The notes: generated by a model not told the origin, from the letters alone. A stretch of 64,000 bases of DNA from Pseudomonadota bacterium (GCA_021792365.1 JAJYUT010000003.1:62001-126000), one strand, 5' to 3'; numbered from the stretch's first letter, positions 51,271-60,522 are shown. Program-made: numbers and translations.

Positions 51271-53382
51271 CTAAACCTCGCGCTCGCGGAAGAAGCGTTC
51301 CAAGGCGTTCGGCAGAGGCGGCAGGAGCGGACCGCGGTTGCTGCCGAGCTCCGTGCTGATCGTGGGGCCGTCTTCGGCGACGACCAGTCCCGCGTTCAAC
51401 CCAGCGCGTGTAGCCGCCTCTCGCGCCAGCTCTCCCCACGAGACTGCTCCTTCGTTGGCGACGTGCCATATGCCGCTCTCGCCATCGATCAGCAGATCGA
51501 GTGCGCGATGCACCAGATCGGGCACGTAGGTCGGCGAGACGCGGCACGTGCCGTTGATGACCAATGGTCGCCCGGTGCTCAGCGCAACGAGCGTCTTGTG
51601 AATGAAATTGTACCGGTCCCACGGCCCAAAGAACGCGCTCGTCCGGACGACGATTGCTTCGGGCCAGGTCTCGGCGACCAGCCGCTCGGCAGCGGCTTTG
51701 CTGGAGCCATACACGGTGGTCGGGGACGGCTCGTCCGTCTCGGTATATGGCCGGCCGAGCCGGCCGTCGAACACCAGATCGGACGAGAACGTCAGCAGCG
51801 GAATGCCGCGCCGAGCGCAGGCATGTGCGAGAACCTCCGCCCCCGCGATGTTCTCGCGGTGGCAGCGTTCGGGTTCTCGTTCCGCGTCGGGAACGCGCAC
51901 GTATCCCGCGGCATTGATGACCGCCCACGGACGGTGACGTTCCAGCGCCCGCTCGACGGACGCCAAGTCCGCGATGTCGAGCTCGGACCGGCCGGTGAGT
52001 TCGTGCGGCAGGCCTCGCAGCTCGCACAGGCGCGAGAAGGCCCGACCCAAAGTCCCACTGGCGCCGGTCACCAGCATCCGACGGGCGCTTAACAGGGCTG
52101 GTGCCGATATCCGGCGCGGCACATCATAGAAGCGCATGTCGCGATGCCACCAGCCGGGTGCGTCGAGGACTGGGTGATCATAGACTGCGCCCGAGGCAAG
52201 CGCCTTCGTTGCCGCCGCAAGGGCCGTTCGTCTTGGCACATTATCGCGGACTTCGATGGCGCCGGTCTCACGATGACCATTGCGCAAGGTCAACATAGAA
52301 TTCCAGTCAACCGAGCCGGCAAGCGCCCAGACAGTTAAGGCACGCACGTCGATGCCGGCGATCCGCGCACGTTCGGCGGTACGGCTGGCCTCGACCAGCC
52401 AGCGGATCTGTTCTTCACGAGTACAGCCGTTGTGCACTTCGGTGATCGCGATCGGGAGCTTGTATCTCCGCCAGATTTCTGTCAGGCGCCGGAGCATCCC
52501 ATCGGACACCTCCTTGCGGTTGATGCGCGCCGCTTCAACGTCGGCATAGGCATCGCGCCCGTTCCCGCCATGGCTCGCGCCCGGATAGCGTGAGAGCCGA
52601 TGGTCGAGGAAGCGATCACTGGAAAGGTAGTAGTTCACGCCCACGATGTCGGGGGGACATGGATCGCCGGACAGCTGAGTGAGCGCGCGTCGGTCGACGC
52701 CCGCCTTGATGAAGGCCTTGAACCAGTCGTGGTTCGGTTTGACCCGGCCGCAAAGAAGATCCAAGCTCAGCCATCGGCGGGTGTTCTCATAACGCGCCTG
52801 ATAGCGCAGAGGCGCGGTCGAGAAAGTCTTGCCCAGATCTTCGGTTTGCACCAGCCGTGCATCCGGCGTGATTCGGCGGATCGCTCTCATCGCCAGGGCC
52901 GTTCCCCGTACCTGGTTGAAAAGCGCCCGGAGGAACGATCCGGTATCACGGGCATGGGGATACCAATGACCGTAAAGGCAGCTGAACCGTGCCGTGGTCA
53001 GCGGTTCATTGACCGGAGTGAACATTCGGATCCACGGATAGCGTTCGGCGACCGCACCTGCGTACTCCGCCAGGAGGTCTGGAAAAGCGGGATCAAGCAG
53101 GTTCGTGTAGCGCGGTCCGCTACCGTGGTGAACAAGCCCGGCAATCGGATCGATGCCGAGCGCGCGAAGGTGCGAAAGGCGTTGATCATGCCAGTTCCAC
53201 CTCCGCTCTCCGATGGAATCGGGGGCGACCTGTTCCCAAAGGACCGGATAGCGCAGCGTCTTGATGCCGAGATCCGCGATCAGGTCAAGATCGCTCATCC
53301 GGTTCAAATGACCGGTTTCCGCGATCTGATCGCGATACCCCTCGCCCACCCGAGCGATGGTGCATTCGAAACCGGCCCACAC
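51271..53382 (-). CDS. Fusion of a GH1-like beta-glycosidase and an RmlD-like reductase
   Basis: A 703-residue fusion. Residues 1 to about 400 are a GH1-like TIM barrel with acid/base Glu126 (MFTPVNEPLTT) and nucleophile Glu315 (AITEVHNG). Residues 435-703 are an RmlD-type short-chain reductase: MLVTGASGTLGRAF, then YGSSK (Tyr558, Lys562). The GTG start at 53382 seems late, because the frame continues upstream with RPIP, typical of this fusion's N-terminus; a non-canonical start just after the glf stop is possible. It is the third gene of the GT-glf operon. The reductase half could make a deoxy sugar while the glycosidase half trims glycans. Confidence 0.85.
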   Translation of the reverse strand: MWAGFECTIARVGEGYRDQIAETGHLNRMSDLDLIADLGIKTLRYPVLWEQVAPDSIGERRWNWHDQRLSHLRALGIDPIAGLVHHGSGPRYTNLLDPAFPDLLAEYAGAVAERYPWIRMFTPVNEPLTTARFSCLYGHWYPHARDTGSFLRALFNQVRGTALAMRAIRRITPDARLVQTEDLGKTFSTAPLRYQARYENTRRWLSLDLLCGRVKPNHDWFKAFIKAGVDRRALTQLSGDPCPPDIVGVNYYLSSDRFLDHRLSRYPGASHGGNGRDAYADVEAARINRKEVSDGMLRRLTEIWRRYKLPIAITEVHNGCTREEQIRWLVEASRTAERARIAGIDVRALTVWALAGSVDWNSMLTLRNGHRETGAIEVRDNVPRRTALAAATKALASGAVYDHPVLDAPGWWHRDMRFYDVPRRISAPALLSARRMLVTGASGTLGRAFSRLCELRGLPHELTGRSELDIADLASVERALERHRPWAVINAAGYVRVPDAEREPERCHRENIAGAEVLAHACARRGIPLLTFSSDLVFDGRLGRPYTETDEPSPTTVYGSSKAAAERLVAETWPEAIVVRTSAFFGPWDRYNFIHKTLVALSTGRPLVINGTCRVSPTYVPDLVHRALDLLIDGESGIWHVANEGAVSWGELAREAATRAGLNAGLVVAEDGPTISTELGSNRGPLLPPLPNALERFFREREV

Positions 53383-53411
53383 CGGGATGGGCCGGGTCTG
53401 AAGACCGGGAA

Positions 53412-54554
53412 TCAGGCGCTAAGCTCCAATCTCTCCCATGCCGCTATGGGCTTGGAGCCACTCAGCTGCTCGTTGATGCGGCGGAACGTTGCCAGGGCCT
53501 GACCGACCACTTGATCCATGTTGTAGTAGCGATAGGTGGCAAGCCGCCCGACGAACCAGACATTCTGGGTGCTGAGGGCAAGGCGCTCATAGCGCTTGAA
53601 CAACTCCGCGTTCTGCGGCCGCGGAATCGGGTAGTAGGGATCGCCTTCCTCGCACGAGTACTCGTAGGTGAGGCTGGTCTTTGGATGCCGCTGACCGGTC
53701 ATGTGCTTGTATTCGGTCACTCGAGTATACGCGTTGGTCTGCGGATAGTTCACGACGGCGACGGGCTGGTGCCACTCCTTGTCCAGGGTCACATGTTCAA
53801 ACGAGAGCGAGCGGTAGGGCAGCTTCCCGAAGCGGTAGCCGAAGTATTCATCAATCGGCCCGGTGAATATCAAACGCTTGTGCGGGATGAGATCGCAGAC
53901 ATCGCGGTAGTCGGTCTCAAGCATCACCTCGATGTTCGGGTGGTTCACCATGCGATTGAACATCTTCGTGTAGCCTTCAGCCGGCATGAACTGGTGGGCA
54001 TCGCTGAAGTATCGATCGTCAGTATTCGTTCGCGTCGGCACTCTTGCCGTCACCGCTTTGTCGAGTTCCGACGGATCGAGGCCCCATTGCTTGCGGGTAT
54101 AGCCGCAGAAGAACTTCTCATAGAGTTCCCGGCCGACGGTTCCGACCACGACATCCCTGGCGGTGCGGATCTCTTCCACGGGCTCGGCACGAGCCGCCAG
54201 CCAGCCCTCCATTTCGGTGGATGTCAGCGACAATCCATAGAGCTTGTTTATCGTGGTCAAATTGATCGGAATGGGCACTTTCATGCCATCGACCTCGGCC
54301 AGCACCCGATGCTCGTACAGCCGCCATTCGGTGAACTGCGACAGATGCTCGAAGATCGCCTTGCTGTTCGTGTGAAAAATGTGCGGTCCGTACTGATGGA
54401 TCAGAACGCCCGCCGCGTCGTAGCGATCGAAAGCATTGCCCCCGATGTGAGGGCGGCGATCGATCAGCAGGACTCGTTCGTTCCTCTGACTTGCCAGTCT
54501 TTCCGCAAGGACGCTTCCGGCAAAGCCCGCGCCCACCACAAGCCAATCAAACAC
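53412..54554 (-). CDS. glf: UDP-galactopyranose mutase
   Basis: A 380-residue flavoenzyme. The FAD-binding motif is WLVVGAGFAGSVLAERL, followed by IGGNAFD and the mutase signatures YGPHIFHTN, GYTRKQWG and TGPIDEYFGY. It converts UDP-galactopyranose to UDP-galactofuranose, the donor for Galf-containing glycans. GTG at 54554 with GAGGAGAAG upstream is preferred; an in-frame extension to 54617 overlaps the glycosyltransferase gene. It overlaps that gene by 8 bp. Confidence 0.95.
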   Translation of the reverse strand: MFDWLVVGAGFAGSVLAERLASQRNERVLLIDRRPHIGGNAFDRYDAAGVLIHQYGPHIFHTNSKAIFEHLSQFTEWRLYEHRVLAEVDGMKVPIPINLTTINKLYGLSLTSTEMEGWLAARAEPVEEIRTARDVVVGTVGRELYEKFFCGYTRKQWGLDPSELDKAVTARVPTRTNTDDRYFSDAHQFMPAEGYTKMFNRMVNHPNIEVMLETDYRDVCDLIPHKRLIFTGPIDEYFGYRFGKLPYRSLSFEHVTLDKEWHQPVAVVNYPQTNAYTRVTEYKHMTGQRHPKTSLTYEYSCEEGDPYYPIPRPQNAELFKRYERLALSTQNVWFVGRLATYRYYNMDQVVGQALATFRRINEQLSGSKPIAAWERLELSA

Positions 54555-55749
54555 GTGCTTCTCCTCCGTGCATCGCCTGTCGCGGGCGCACCTGTCGGCC
54601 CGTTCGAGCAGCCTCAATGAGCGTTTGCATCCGAGCCCAAGTCAGGTCCCAGGAGTTGGTCGCGAGGTGCTGGTCCACCTTCGCGCGCCAGTCGGCGTCC
54701 GCCGATTCCAGAGAGCGCTCGAGGGCCGCCACGAACTCATCGGGTCCGGCCGCGATCTCGATCAGGCCTTTTTCGCCGTAGGGCCGGATGACGTCGGCGA
54801 TCGGCGTCGACACAACCGGCACCCCCGCCGCGAGAAACTCCGGGGTCTTGGTCGGGCTGATGAACCGTGTCGAATCATTCAGCGCGAATGGCATGATGCC
54901 GGCATCCCAGCCGGACAGGTAGGCTGGAAGCTCGGCGTACGGCTTTGGGCCAAGCCAGTGTATGTTCGGGGCTTGGGGCAAGGCGCGAGGGTCTATTTTC
55001 GCGACCGGGCCGATCATGGTGAACTGCCAGGCCGGCCGCAGTGCCGCCATAGCCGCGAGCAGGCCCAGGTCCATGCGCTCGTCGATCACGCCGAAAAATC
55101 CAATCCGTGGGCGCTTAATTTCAGCTTGGTCAACCGGCTCGTGAATGCCAGCGCCGCGCGCCTTGGCAAAGTGGCTAAGATCGATGCTGCTAGGGAAGGC
55201 GTGAATGTTCCGATGCCGGTGCCGTTTTGCCTCGTAGAGGCTTTGACCGCCGGTGAAGACCACCCCGGCACGTGCAAACAACTCCGATTCGAGTGCAATC
55301 AGCTGCGGCGGGGCATTATGGAATGCGGAAAGCTCATCCATATTGTCATAGACGCACACGCTCGGCCGTAGATGTGCCGTGAAGCGCAGGGCCATGGGCG
55401 TGTAATACCAGGCGATCAGGTCCGCAGGGTCAACGCTGGCCAGCAGCGCGTCTACCATACGCCGCTGTACATTGAACGCACGCCGCGCCCCTGTCCGGGC
55501 CGGCATTAGCGGCGTCAACACTCTGACGCCTTCCGAGGAAACTACCGACCGCAACTCAGGCTCGCCGGTTCCTTCGAACAAGGGCTCCTCGAAGAAGAGA
55601 ACGCGATAATGCTGCGCAGCCCGGCTCAGAAGGTGCTGCGGCCGTTGGTGCACAAAATTCCATCGCAGATGAGAAAAGCAAAGTAAGGTGGAGGTGGCAG
55701 ACCATGCCGGCTCCGGCCGCAGGTGCGGTGGAGCAGAAATGTTGTTCAT
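54547..55749 (-). CDS. Glycosyltransferase (GT4-like), putative galactofuranosyl/galactosyl transferase
   Basis: A 400-residue GT-B glycosyltransferase. The N-terminus has LLCFSHLRWNFVHQRPQHLL; the middle YDNMDELSAFHNAPPQ and a C-terminal Rossmann part with IGFFGVIDERMDLGLL and STRFISPTKTPEFLAAGVPV, including the family Glu (PEFLAAG). It is the first gene of the operon with glf, so UDP-Galf may be its donor, but the donor is not fixed by sequence. ATG 55749 gives MNNISAP; a longer frame to 55851 is not needed. Confidence 0.82.
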   Translation of the reverse strand: MNNISAPPHLRPEPAWSATSTLLCFSHLRWNFVHQRPQHLLSRAAQHYRVLFFEEPLFEGTGEPELRSVVSSEGVRVLTPLMPARTGARRAFNVQRRMVDALLASVDPADLIAWYYTPMALRFTAHLRPSVCVYDNMDELSAFHNAPPQLIALESELFARAGVVFTGGQSLYEAKRHRHRNIHAFPSSIDLSHFAKARGAGIHEPVDQAEIKRPRIGFFGVIDERMDLGLLAAMAALRPAWQFTMIGPVAKIDPRALPQAPNIHWLGPKPYAELPAYLSGWDAGIMPFALNDSTRFISPTKTPEFLAAGVPVVSTPIADVIRPYGEKGLIEIAAGPDEFVAALERSLESADADWRAKVDQHLATNSWDLTWARMQTLIEAARTGRQVRPRQAMHGGEARV

Positions 55750-56020
55750 GCAATTTGTTCCAAAGTTCCCCGCGCACGCCTGCTGCGGTCCGAGCCCCTG
55801 TGGCCCAGCCGTCGTCAACAGCCGGTGGCCGTCGCCGTTGCATCGCGGCACTAAACTTATCAGGGGCGGCCGCGCTGGACGTGGGCGGCACTGGGCGCGC
55901 CGCTAAAGGCTTCCTGGACCTGCCGGCTTCGCTTGGCGGCGCGAGCGAGGCAATGTGCATCAAAACGGTCCCTTTCGCTGTTTACGGCCCGCCGCACAAC
56001 GACTTTGAGCGAGGATCGAG

Positions 56021-56320
56021 ATGATGGTGGACCCAAAGGCCCAGGCGCCAGGCGATCAGCCTGAGCGCAGCCCAAAGCCCGGCCAGGGCGCCGATGCAGA
56101 CAACAATCTGACCCGTGGGGCACCCGCTGACCGTGATGAAAGGCTTCAACAGCAAGCCCGCGATAGCGCGCCATCCGTTGACGACGATCCGCAGTATCAG
56201 GCTCGCAAGGCGCACGACCTGGACAGGGAAGATTGCGAAATCGGCCGGGAAGGCGCTGCCGGTGAAAAGCCAGGCGTCCGACTCAGCAAGGAAGAAGCCG
56301 AAGCGAAACGTAAGAGTTGA
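56021..56320 (+). CDS. Small hydrophilic protein of unknown function
   Basis: A 99-residue, highly charged protein (rich in Asp, Glu, Arg, Lys, Gln) with a Lys/Glu-rich end (LSKEEAEAKRKS). It has AGGATCGAG before two adjacent ATGs and lies 6 bp before the next small gene, which supports translation. Composition is like desiccation or stress proteins. The opposite strand has a 77-codon hydrophobic frame (55982-56215); the two cannot both be judged real from sequence alone. Confidence 0.5.
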   Translation: MMVDPKAQAPGDQPERSPKPGQGADADNNLTRGAPADRDERLQQQARDSAPSVDDDPQYQARKAHDLDREDCEIGREGAAGEKPGVRLSKEEAEAKRKS

Positions 56321-56326
56321 TCTGCA

Positions 56327-56632
56327 GTGCGCAGGACAAGGGCGAACAAGTGGTTCCGTCTGGGGTCTGCCGCGGCGATGTTAGGGATGGACGCCTCACA
56401 TGTCATTGCGCTTCGGACAATGGCCTTGGCTACCGGTGGAAGGGCAGGAGAGCGGGAAGCACGGCGTATGGTGGATGAAAAGATCAAGGCCGCACACGCT
56501 CTTCAGGCCCTTGCCATGGCAGGGACTTTGGGACGAACGCCCCATCGCGCTGCTACAAAAGTGATCTCTCACTATCGCAAGGCTGTGCGGGCGAACAAGC
56601 GCCGCCTGTTGAAGAAATCGATCAAGCAATGA
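56327..56632 (+). CDS. Conserved hypothetical small basic protein
   Basis: A 101-residue basic protein with an amphipathic helix pattern: LGMDASHVIALRTMALATGG, then REARRMVDEKIKAAHALQAL and the Arg/Lys-rich end SHYRKAVRANKRRLLKK. This style is familiar from small uncharacterised proteins of sphingomonads and relatives, where similar frames recur. No function is known. It follows the preceding small gene by 6 bp. Confidence 0.65.
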   Translation: MRRTRANKWFRLGSAAAMLGMDASHVIALRTMALATGGRAGEREARRMVDEKIKAAHALQALAMAGTLGRTPHRAATKVISHYRKAVRANKRRLLKKSIKQ

Positions 56633-56758
56633 CCAAGCTGCGGCCAATCTGACGCGAGTGGAGAAGATGTCCGCCGGAGTGTGCGGGCAGATGCGGTCCG
56701 AGTTCCTGAGGGCCAGGCGGCGGCCTGACACTGACTGGAACATCGGCAGTGCTTGGCG

Positions 56759-57478
56759 CTAACACGAGTGACTTTCCAGGGCCAACCGGAGCTGTTCGCT
56801 CAGTATCTCGATACGACCTTCATATCGGTTCAGCGCGTCACGGATGAAGGCGAGATCGACATCGCGACGGTGGATCGCGTCGTAATCGTTTGGCTCGTCA
56901 GACACGCCGGGATACTTTCCATCCGGATGCAGGTAAAGATCGACCCCCGCAATGATCAGGCGGCTCGGCCGAAGGCGTACGGCCGCCGCTATCATCAATG
57001 CTCCGTTCGTCGGCCGATAGGGCAGACCTCCTTCTCTCCCCGTGGGTTCGATCTCGGTAAAGACGAAGTAGCTTTTACAGGCGGTCCTTCGGGACTGGCG
57101 GTATCCGGCGAGTATGCGATTTGCGTCCTCCCGGGCAGGAAAACAGACGATCGGATTGGTGGCCGGCGATGGCAGATCAGGATCGGCGGTGAAAACAAGA
57201 TCGGGGTCGGCACAGCGGCTGCGCTGCGCCCAGGTCCAGTTGACCCGGAACAGACAGTCGAATTCGAGAGCGTCGATCCGGGAATCCTCGGAGGATGGGC
57301 CGTTGCCGAGGCATAAGATCACGTCGTGATGACCCAGCTCCGAACGGAGCGCCTCCCAACTCGGGATGCAGTGCATGCCAGATAGCGATAGCCTTGCCTT
57401 GCCAAGATAGCCGGCCAGAATTGATCGCAGCCCCCTGTCAGGCGGCCATTTGCTCACAACGTCGCGCCGAGATGCCAT
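56759..57478 (-). CDS. Sialyltransferase-like (GT42/DUF115-type) glycosyltransferase
   Basis: A 239-residue protein with the pattern DVILCLGNGPSSED, then FDCLFRVNWTW and ADPDLVFTADPD, followed by RPTNGALMIAAAVRLRPSRL and IIAGVDLYLH. The GNGPS loop, the Arg-Asn motif and the P-T-N/T-G helix resemble bacterial sialyltransferases of family GT42. The start at 57478 overlaps the dehydratase gene by 25 bp; an internal ATG at 57376 (MHCIPSWE) would avoid the overlap. It is out of place at the end of a catabolic operon. Its donor may not be CMP-sialic acid. Confidence 0.6.
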   Translation of the reverse strand: MASRRDVVSKWPPDRGLRSILAGYLGKARLSLSGMHCIPSWEALRSELGHHDVILCLGNGPSSEDSRIDALEFDCLFRVNWTWAQRSRCADPDLVFTADPDLPSPATNPIVCFPAREDANRILAGYRQSRRTACKSYFVFTEIEPTGREGGLPYRPTNGALMIAAAVRLRPSRLIIAGVDLYLHPDGKYPGVSDEPNDYDAIHRRDVDLAFIRDALNRYEGRIEILSEQLRLALESHSC

Positions 57479-58992
57479 GGCGCGAATTCGTCTTCGCCAT
57501 AGCCCAGCAGCTCGCTCTTGGTCCGATCGCCCGATGCGGTGGCGAGGATCATTCGAAAGATGCGTTCGCCCATCTCCTCGACGCCGGCACCCCCGTCAAG
57601 GATCTCGCCGCAATTGATGTCCATGTCGTCGGCCATGCGGTGAAACATCGGGGTGTTGGTCGCGAGCTTCAGGCTCGGCGCGGGCTTGCAGCCGAAGCAC
57701 GAGCCGCGTCCGGTGGTGAAGCAGATGATGTTTGCCCCGCCCGCCACCTGTCCGGTGACCGAGACAGGGTCGTAGCCTGGCGTGTCCATGAACACGAAGC
57801 CGCGGCGGGTGACGGGCTCGGCATAGCGGTAGACGTCGGTCAGGTCGCTGCGTCCGCCCTTCGCCGCCGCGCCCAGCGACTTCTCCAAGATCGTGGTGAG
57901 CCCGCCGGCCTTGTTGCCGGGCGACGGGTTGTTGTCCAGCGACTCCCCGTTGCGCTCGGCGTACGCTTCCCACCAGCGCAGCAGGTCAAGCAGCTTGCGG
58001 CCGACCTCCTCGCTGACGGCGCGGCCGAGCAGCATGTGCTCGGCGCCGTAGATCTCCGGCGTCTCGCTCAGGATCGCCGTGCCGCCGTTGCGCACCAGCA
58101 GGTCGGCGGCAGCACCCAGCGCGGGATTGGCCGTGATGGCGGAGAAGCCGTCGGACCCGCCGCATTGCATGCCGAGGATGAGATGCTTGGCGGGCACTGC
58201 CTGGCGCTGGACGGCGTTGGCTTGGGGCAGCAGCTCCCGGATCATCGAGATGCCCGCCTCCACCGTTTTCCGGGTGCCGCCGCTCTCCTGGATGATCAGA
58301 GGACGGATACGCCCGTCGGCCTCCAGATGCTCCTCCGCGATCAATCGGGGAAGCTGGTTCGATTCGCAGCCCAGCCCGATGATCAGGACCGCCGCGAAGT
58401 TCGGATGCCGCGCATAGCCCGCCACCGTACGGCGCAGCGTATAGTTCCCCTCCGTCTCCTCTCCGCCGGCGCAGCCGCTCTTGTGGGTGAGGGCTACGAC
58501 GCCGTCGACATTGGGGTAGCTTTTCAACTCGCCCGACAGGCGGAAATGGTCGGAGATCATCCGCGCCACCTGGGCCGAGCAGTTCACCGTCGTCAGCACG
58601 CCGATATAGTTGCGGGTCGCCACCGATCCGTCCGCCCGCACGATGCCCTCGAACGTCGCCGCCCGGGTTTCGGGCAGAACCGGCAGATTGCTGCGATGCG
58701 CACCGATGCCATGGTCGGCCGCGCTGGTTCGGAACTCGACATTGTGCACATGGACGTGCTGGCCCGGCGCGATTGGACGGGTGGCGTTGCCGATGATCTG
58801 CCCCAGTTTGCGCACCGGGGCACCCGGTGCGATCGCTGCGACTGCCATCTTGTGCCCGCGCGCGATCGGCTCCACCGGCGTCACCTCGCCCAGCCCCACC
58901 GCCTCCCCGGGTGCAAGGTCCCGCGTCGCAATAACCAGAGGGTCGCTCGGGTCCAAGCGCAGCACCGGCGGCTGGTTGCGTCTTTCGCTCAT
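57454..58992 (-). CDS. UxaA-family altronate/galactarate dehydratase
   Basis: A 512-residue protein with an N-terminal SAF domain (about residues 15-90, with HVHVHNVEFR) and a D-galactarate/altronate dehydratase C-terminal part: RNYIGVLTTVNCSAQVARMI, THKSGCAGG, MQCGGSDGFSAITANPALG, RGSCFGCKPAPSLKLATNT. These Cys-containing motifs are typical of the iron-dependent enzymes that dehydrate aldonic or aldaric acids to 2-keto-3-deoxy acids. ATG 58992 follows AGGAGCAG. With the TRAP transporter it indicates sugar-acid catabolism; which acid is not clear. Confidence 0.87.
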   Translation of the reverse strand: MSERRNQPPVLRLDPSDPLVIATRDLAPGEAVGLGEVTPVEPIARGHKMAVAAIAPGAPVRKLGQIIGNATRPIAPGQHVHVHNVEFRTSAADHGIGAHRSNLPVLPETRAATFEGIVRADGSVATRNYIGVLTTVNCSAQVARMISDHFRLSGELKSYPNVDGVVALTHKSGCAGGEETEGNYTLRRTVAGYARHPNFAAVLIIGLGCESNQLPRLIAEEHLEADGRIRPLIIQESGGTRKTVEAGISMIRELLPQANAVQRQAVPAKHLILGMQCGGSDGFSAITANPALGAAADLLVRNGGTAILSETPEIYGAEHMLLGRAVSEEVGRKLLDLLRWWEAYAERNGESLDNNPSPGNKAGGLTTILEKSLGAAAKGGRSDLTDVYRYAEPVTRRGFVFMDTPGYDPVSVTGQVAGGANIICFTTGRGSCFGCKPAPSLKLATNTPMFHRMADDMDINCGEILDGGAGVEEMGERIFRMILATASGDRTKSELLGYGEDEFAPWHLGATL

Positions 58993-59029
58993 CGCCTGCT
59001 CCTGTGGCGTAGCCCTCATCCTCAGCGGA

Positions 59030-60499
59030 TCACGCGTAGTTGACGTAAATGGTCTTCTTCTGGAAGTACGCATCCAGGCCGTATTTGCCGTCTTCTCCGC
59101 CGATACCGCTGTGCCGAAGGCCGGCATGGTGCGCGTGGACAGCATCGCCCCCCGGCCGGTTCACATAGATCTCGCCGAACTTGAGCTCGCGGATGAGGCG
59201 CATCAGGCGGCGCATATCCTTGGTGAAGACATAGGCGGAGAGCCCATAGCGCGACTCGTTGGCAAGACGCAGCCCTTCGTCGAAGTCTGTGACGGTCATC
59301 AGCGGGATGACGGGCCCGAAGACCTCGTCCTGCATGATCGCCATGCGGTTGTCGGTGGCGGTCAACACTGTCGGCTCGAACCAGTGCCCGCGGGCGAACT
59401 CGCCTTCTGTGAGGCGCCGGCCGCCGGTCAGAACTTTGGCGCCGGAATCGGTCGCCGCCTTCACCATGCGTTCGACCTTGTCGACCTCGGATCCGCTGAA
59501 CTTGGGCCCCACATCCACCATCTGCAGCGGATCACCGACCTTCAGCGCTTTCACCGCGCGCACGAACTTCTCGGTGAACTCGTCGGCGATGCGCTCGTGC
59601 ACATACATGCGTTCGTTGCAGATGCAGATCTGACCGCAATTCTCGAAGCGCGACGCGATGGCAGCCTTGACCGCCGCGCCGATGTCGGCGTCCTCCGCGA
59701 CGATGAAGGGGGCCTTCCCACCCAGTTCCAGGCGCAGGATCTTGAGGTCGTCAGCGGACGCGCGGAAGATCTCCTTGCCCGCGCGAACGCTGCCGGTGAG
59801 GGTGATAAGACGCGGAATGGGATGACTGACCAAGGCAGCGCCCAATCCCTCGCCTGTCCCGCTCACCACGTTGATGACGCCGGGCGGGAAATCGAGCTGG
59901 GTCGAGAGCTGCGCGATCTCGAAGGCCGCAAGCGGCGTGCCTTCGTGTGACTTGATGACGATAGTGTTGCCGGCCAGCAGCGCGGGGCCCATCTTGCGCG
60001 TGGTAAGCGCCGCCGGATAGTTCCAGGCGGTAAGGCCGACCACCACGCCGTGGGCAACGCGCTGAATCCAGACCTGCTCGTCGGAATTGTCGGAGGGGAT
60101 GATGTCGCCGGTGATGCGGCGGGCCTCCTCCGCCGCATAAGTCAGATAGAGCGCTGTCCCTTCGATCTCGCCACGCGCTTCGGTCAATGGCTTCCCCTGC
60201 TCCGCCACCACGAGCCGCGCCAGCCGTTCGCGATTCTCCAGGACCAGCCGCGCAAGCGCGGTCAGCAGCTTGGCGCGCTCGATTGGCGGCAAGGCCTCCC
60301 AGGCCGGCTGCGCCGCCGCCGCCGCGACCAGCGCACGGTCGGCATCGTCGGCGCTGCCTTTCGGCACGGTCGCAATGACGGCGCCCGTCGCGGGATTCTC
60401 CACCTCGATCCATTCCTTGACGGTCGAGTCGGTCCACTGGCCATTAATGAAATGGCGGTAGCGCGGAACCCCGTTCACCATCTCCTTCATCGCGGGCAC
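59030..60499 (-). CDS. Aldehyde dehydrogenase, AldA (lactaldehyde/glycolaldehyde) type
   Basis: A 489-residue ALDH with Asn160 (LTAWNYP), Lys183 (VIKSHEGTP), Glu258 (LELGGKAP) and catalytic Cys292 (NCGQICICNERMYVHE). The NCGQ-C-C-NER block is typical of lactaldehyde dehydrogenases. The start is GTG at 60499 with AGGAG 8 bp upstream. It lies between the TRAP large permease and the dehydratase. It probably oxidises an aldehyde released during sugar or sugar-acid breakdown. Confidence 0.87.
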   Translation of the reverse strand: MPAMKEMVNGVPRYRHFINGQWTDSTVKEWIEVENPATGAVIATVPKGSADDADRALVAAAAAQPAWEALPPIERAKLLTALARLVLENRERLARLVVAEQGKPLTEARGEIEGTALYLTYAAEEARRITGDIIPSDNSDEQVWIQRVAHGVVVGLTAWNYPAALTTRKMGPALLAGNTIVIKSHEGTPLAAFEIAQLSTQLDFPPGVINVVSGTGEGLGAALVSHPIPRLITLTGSVRAGKEIFRASADDLKILRLELGGKAPFIVAEDADIGAAVKAAIASRFENCGQICICNERMYVHERIADEFTEKFVRAVKALKVGDPLQMVDVGPKFSGSEVDKVERMVKAATDSGAKVLTGGRRLTEGEFARGHWFEPTVLTATDNRMAIMQDEVFGPVIPLMTVTDFDEGLRLANESRYGLSAYVFTKDMRRLMRLIRELKFGEIYVNRPGGDAVHAHHAGLRHSGIGGEDGKYGLDAYFQKKTIYVNYA

Positions 60500-60522
60500 G
60501 GCAATCTCCTATGGAATCGCGA

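Noticed and set aside
53714-53724. Another GTATAC copy inside glf
   Set aside because: It lacks the flanking TG/CA of the ectoine operators and is within a coding region; chance occurrence.
55982-56215. 77-codon hydrophobic minus-strand frame opposite the small charged gene
   Set aside because: Looks like a small membrane protein, but the plus-strand frame has a better ribosome-binding site and an operon-like neighbour; kept only as an alternative.
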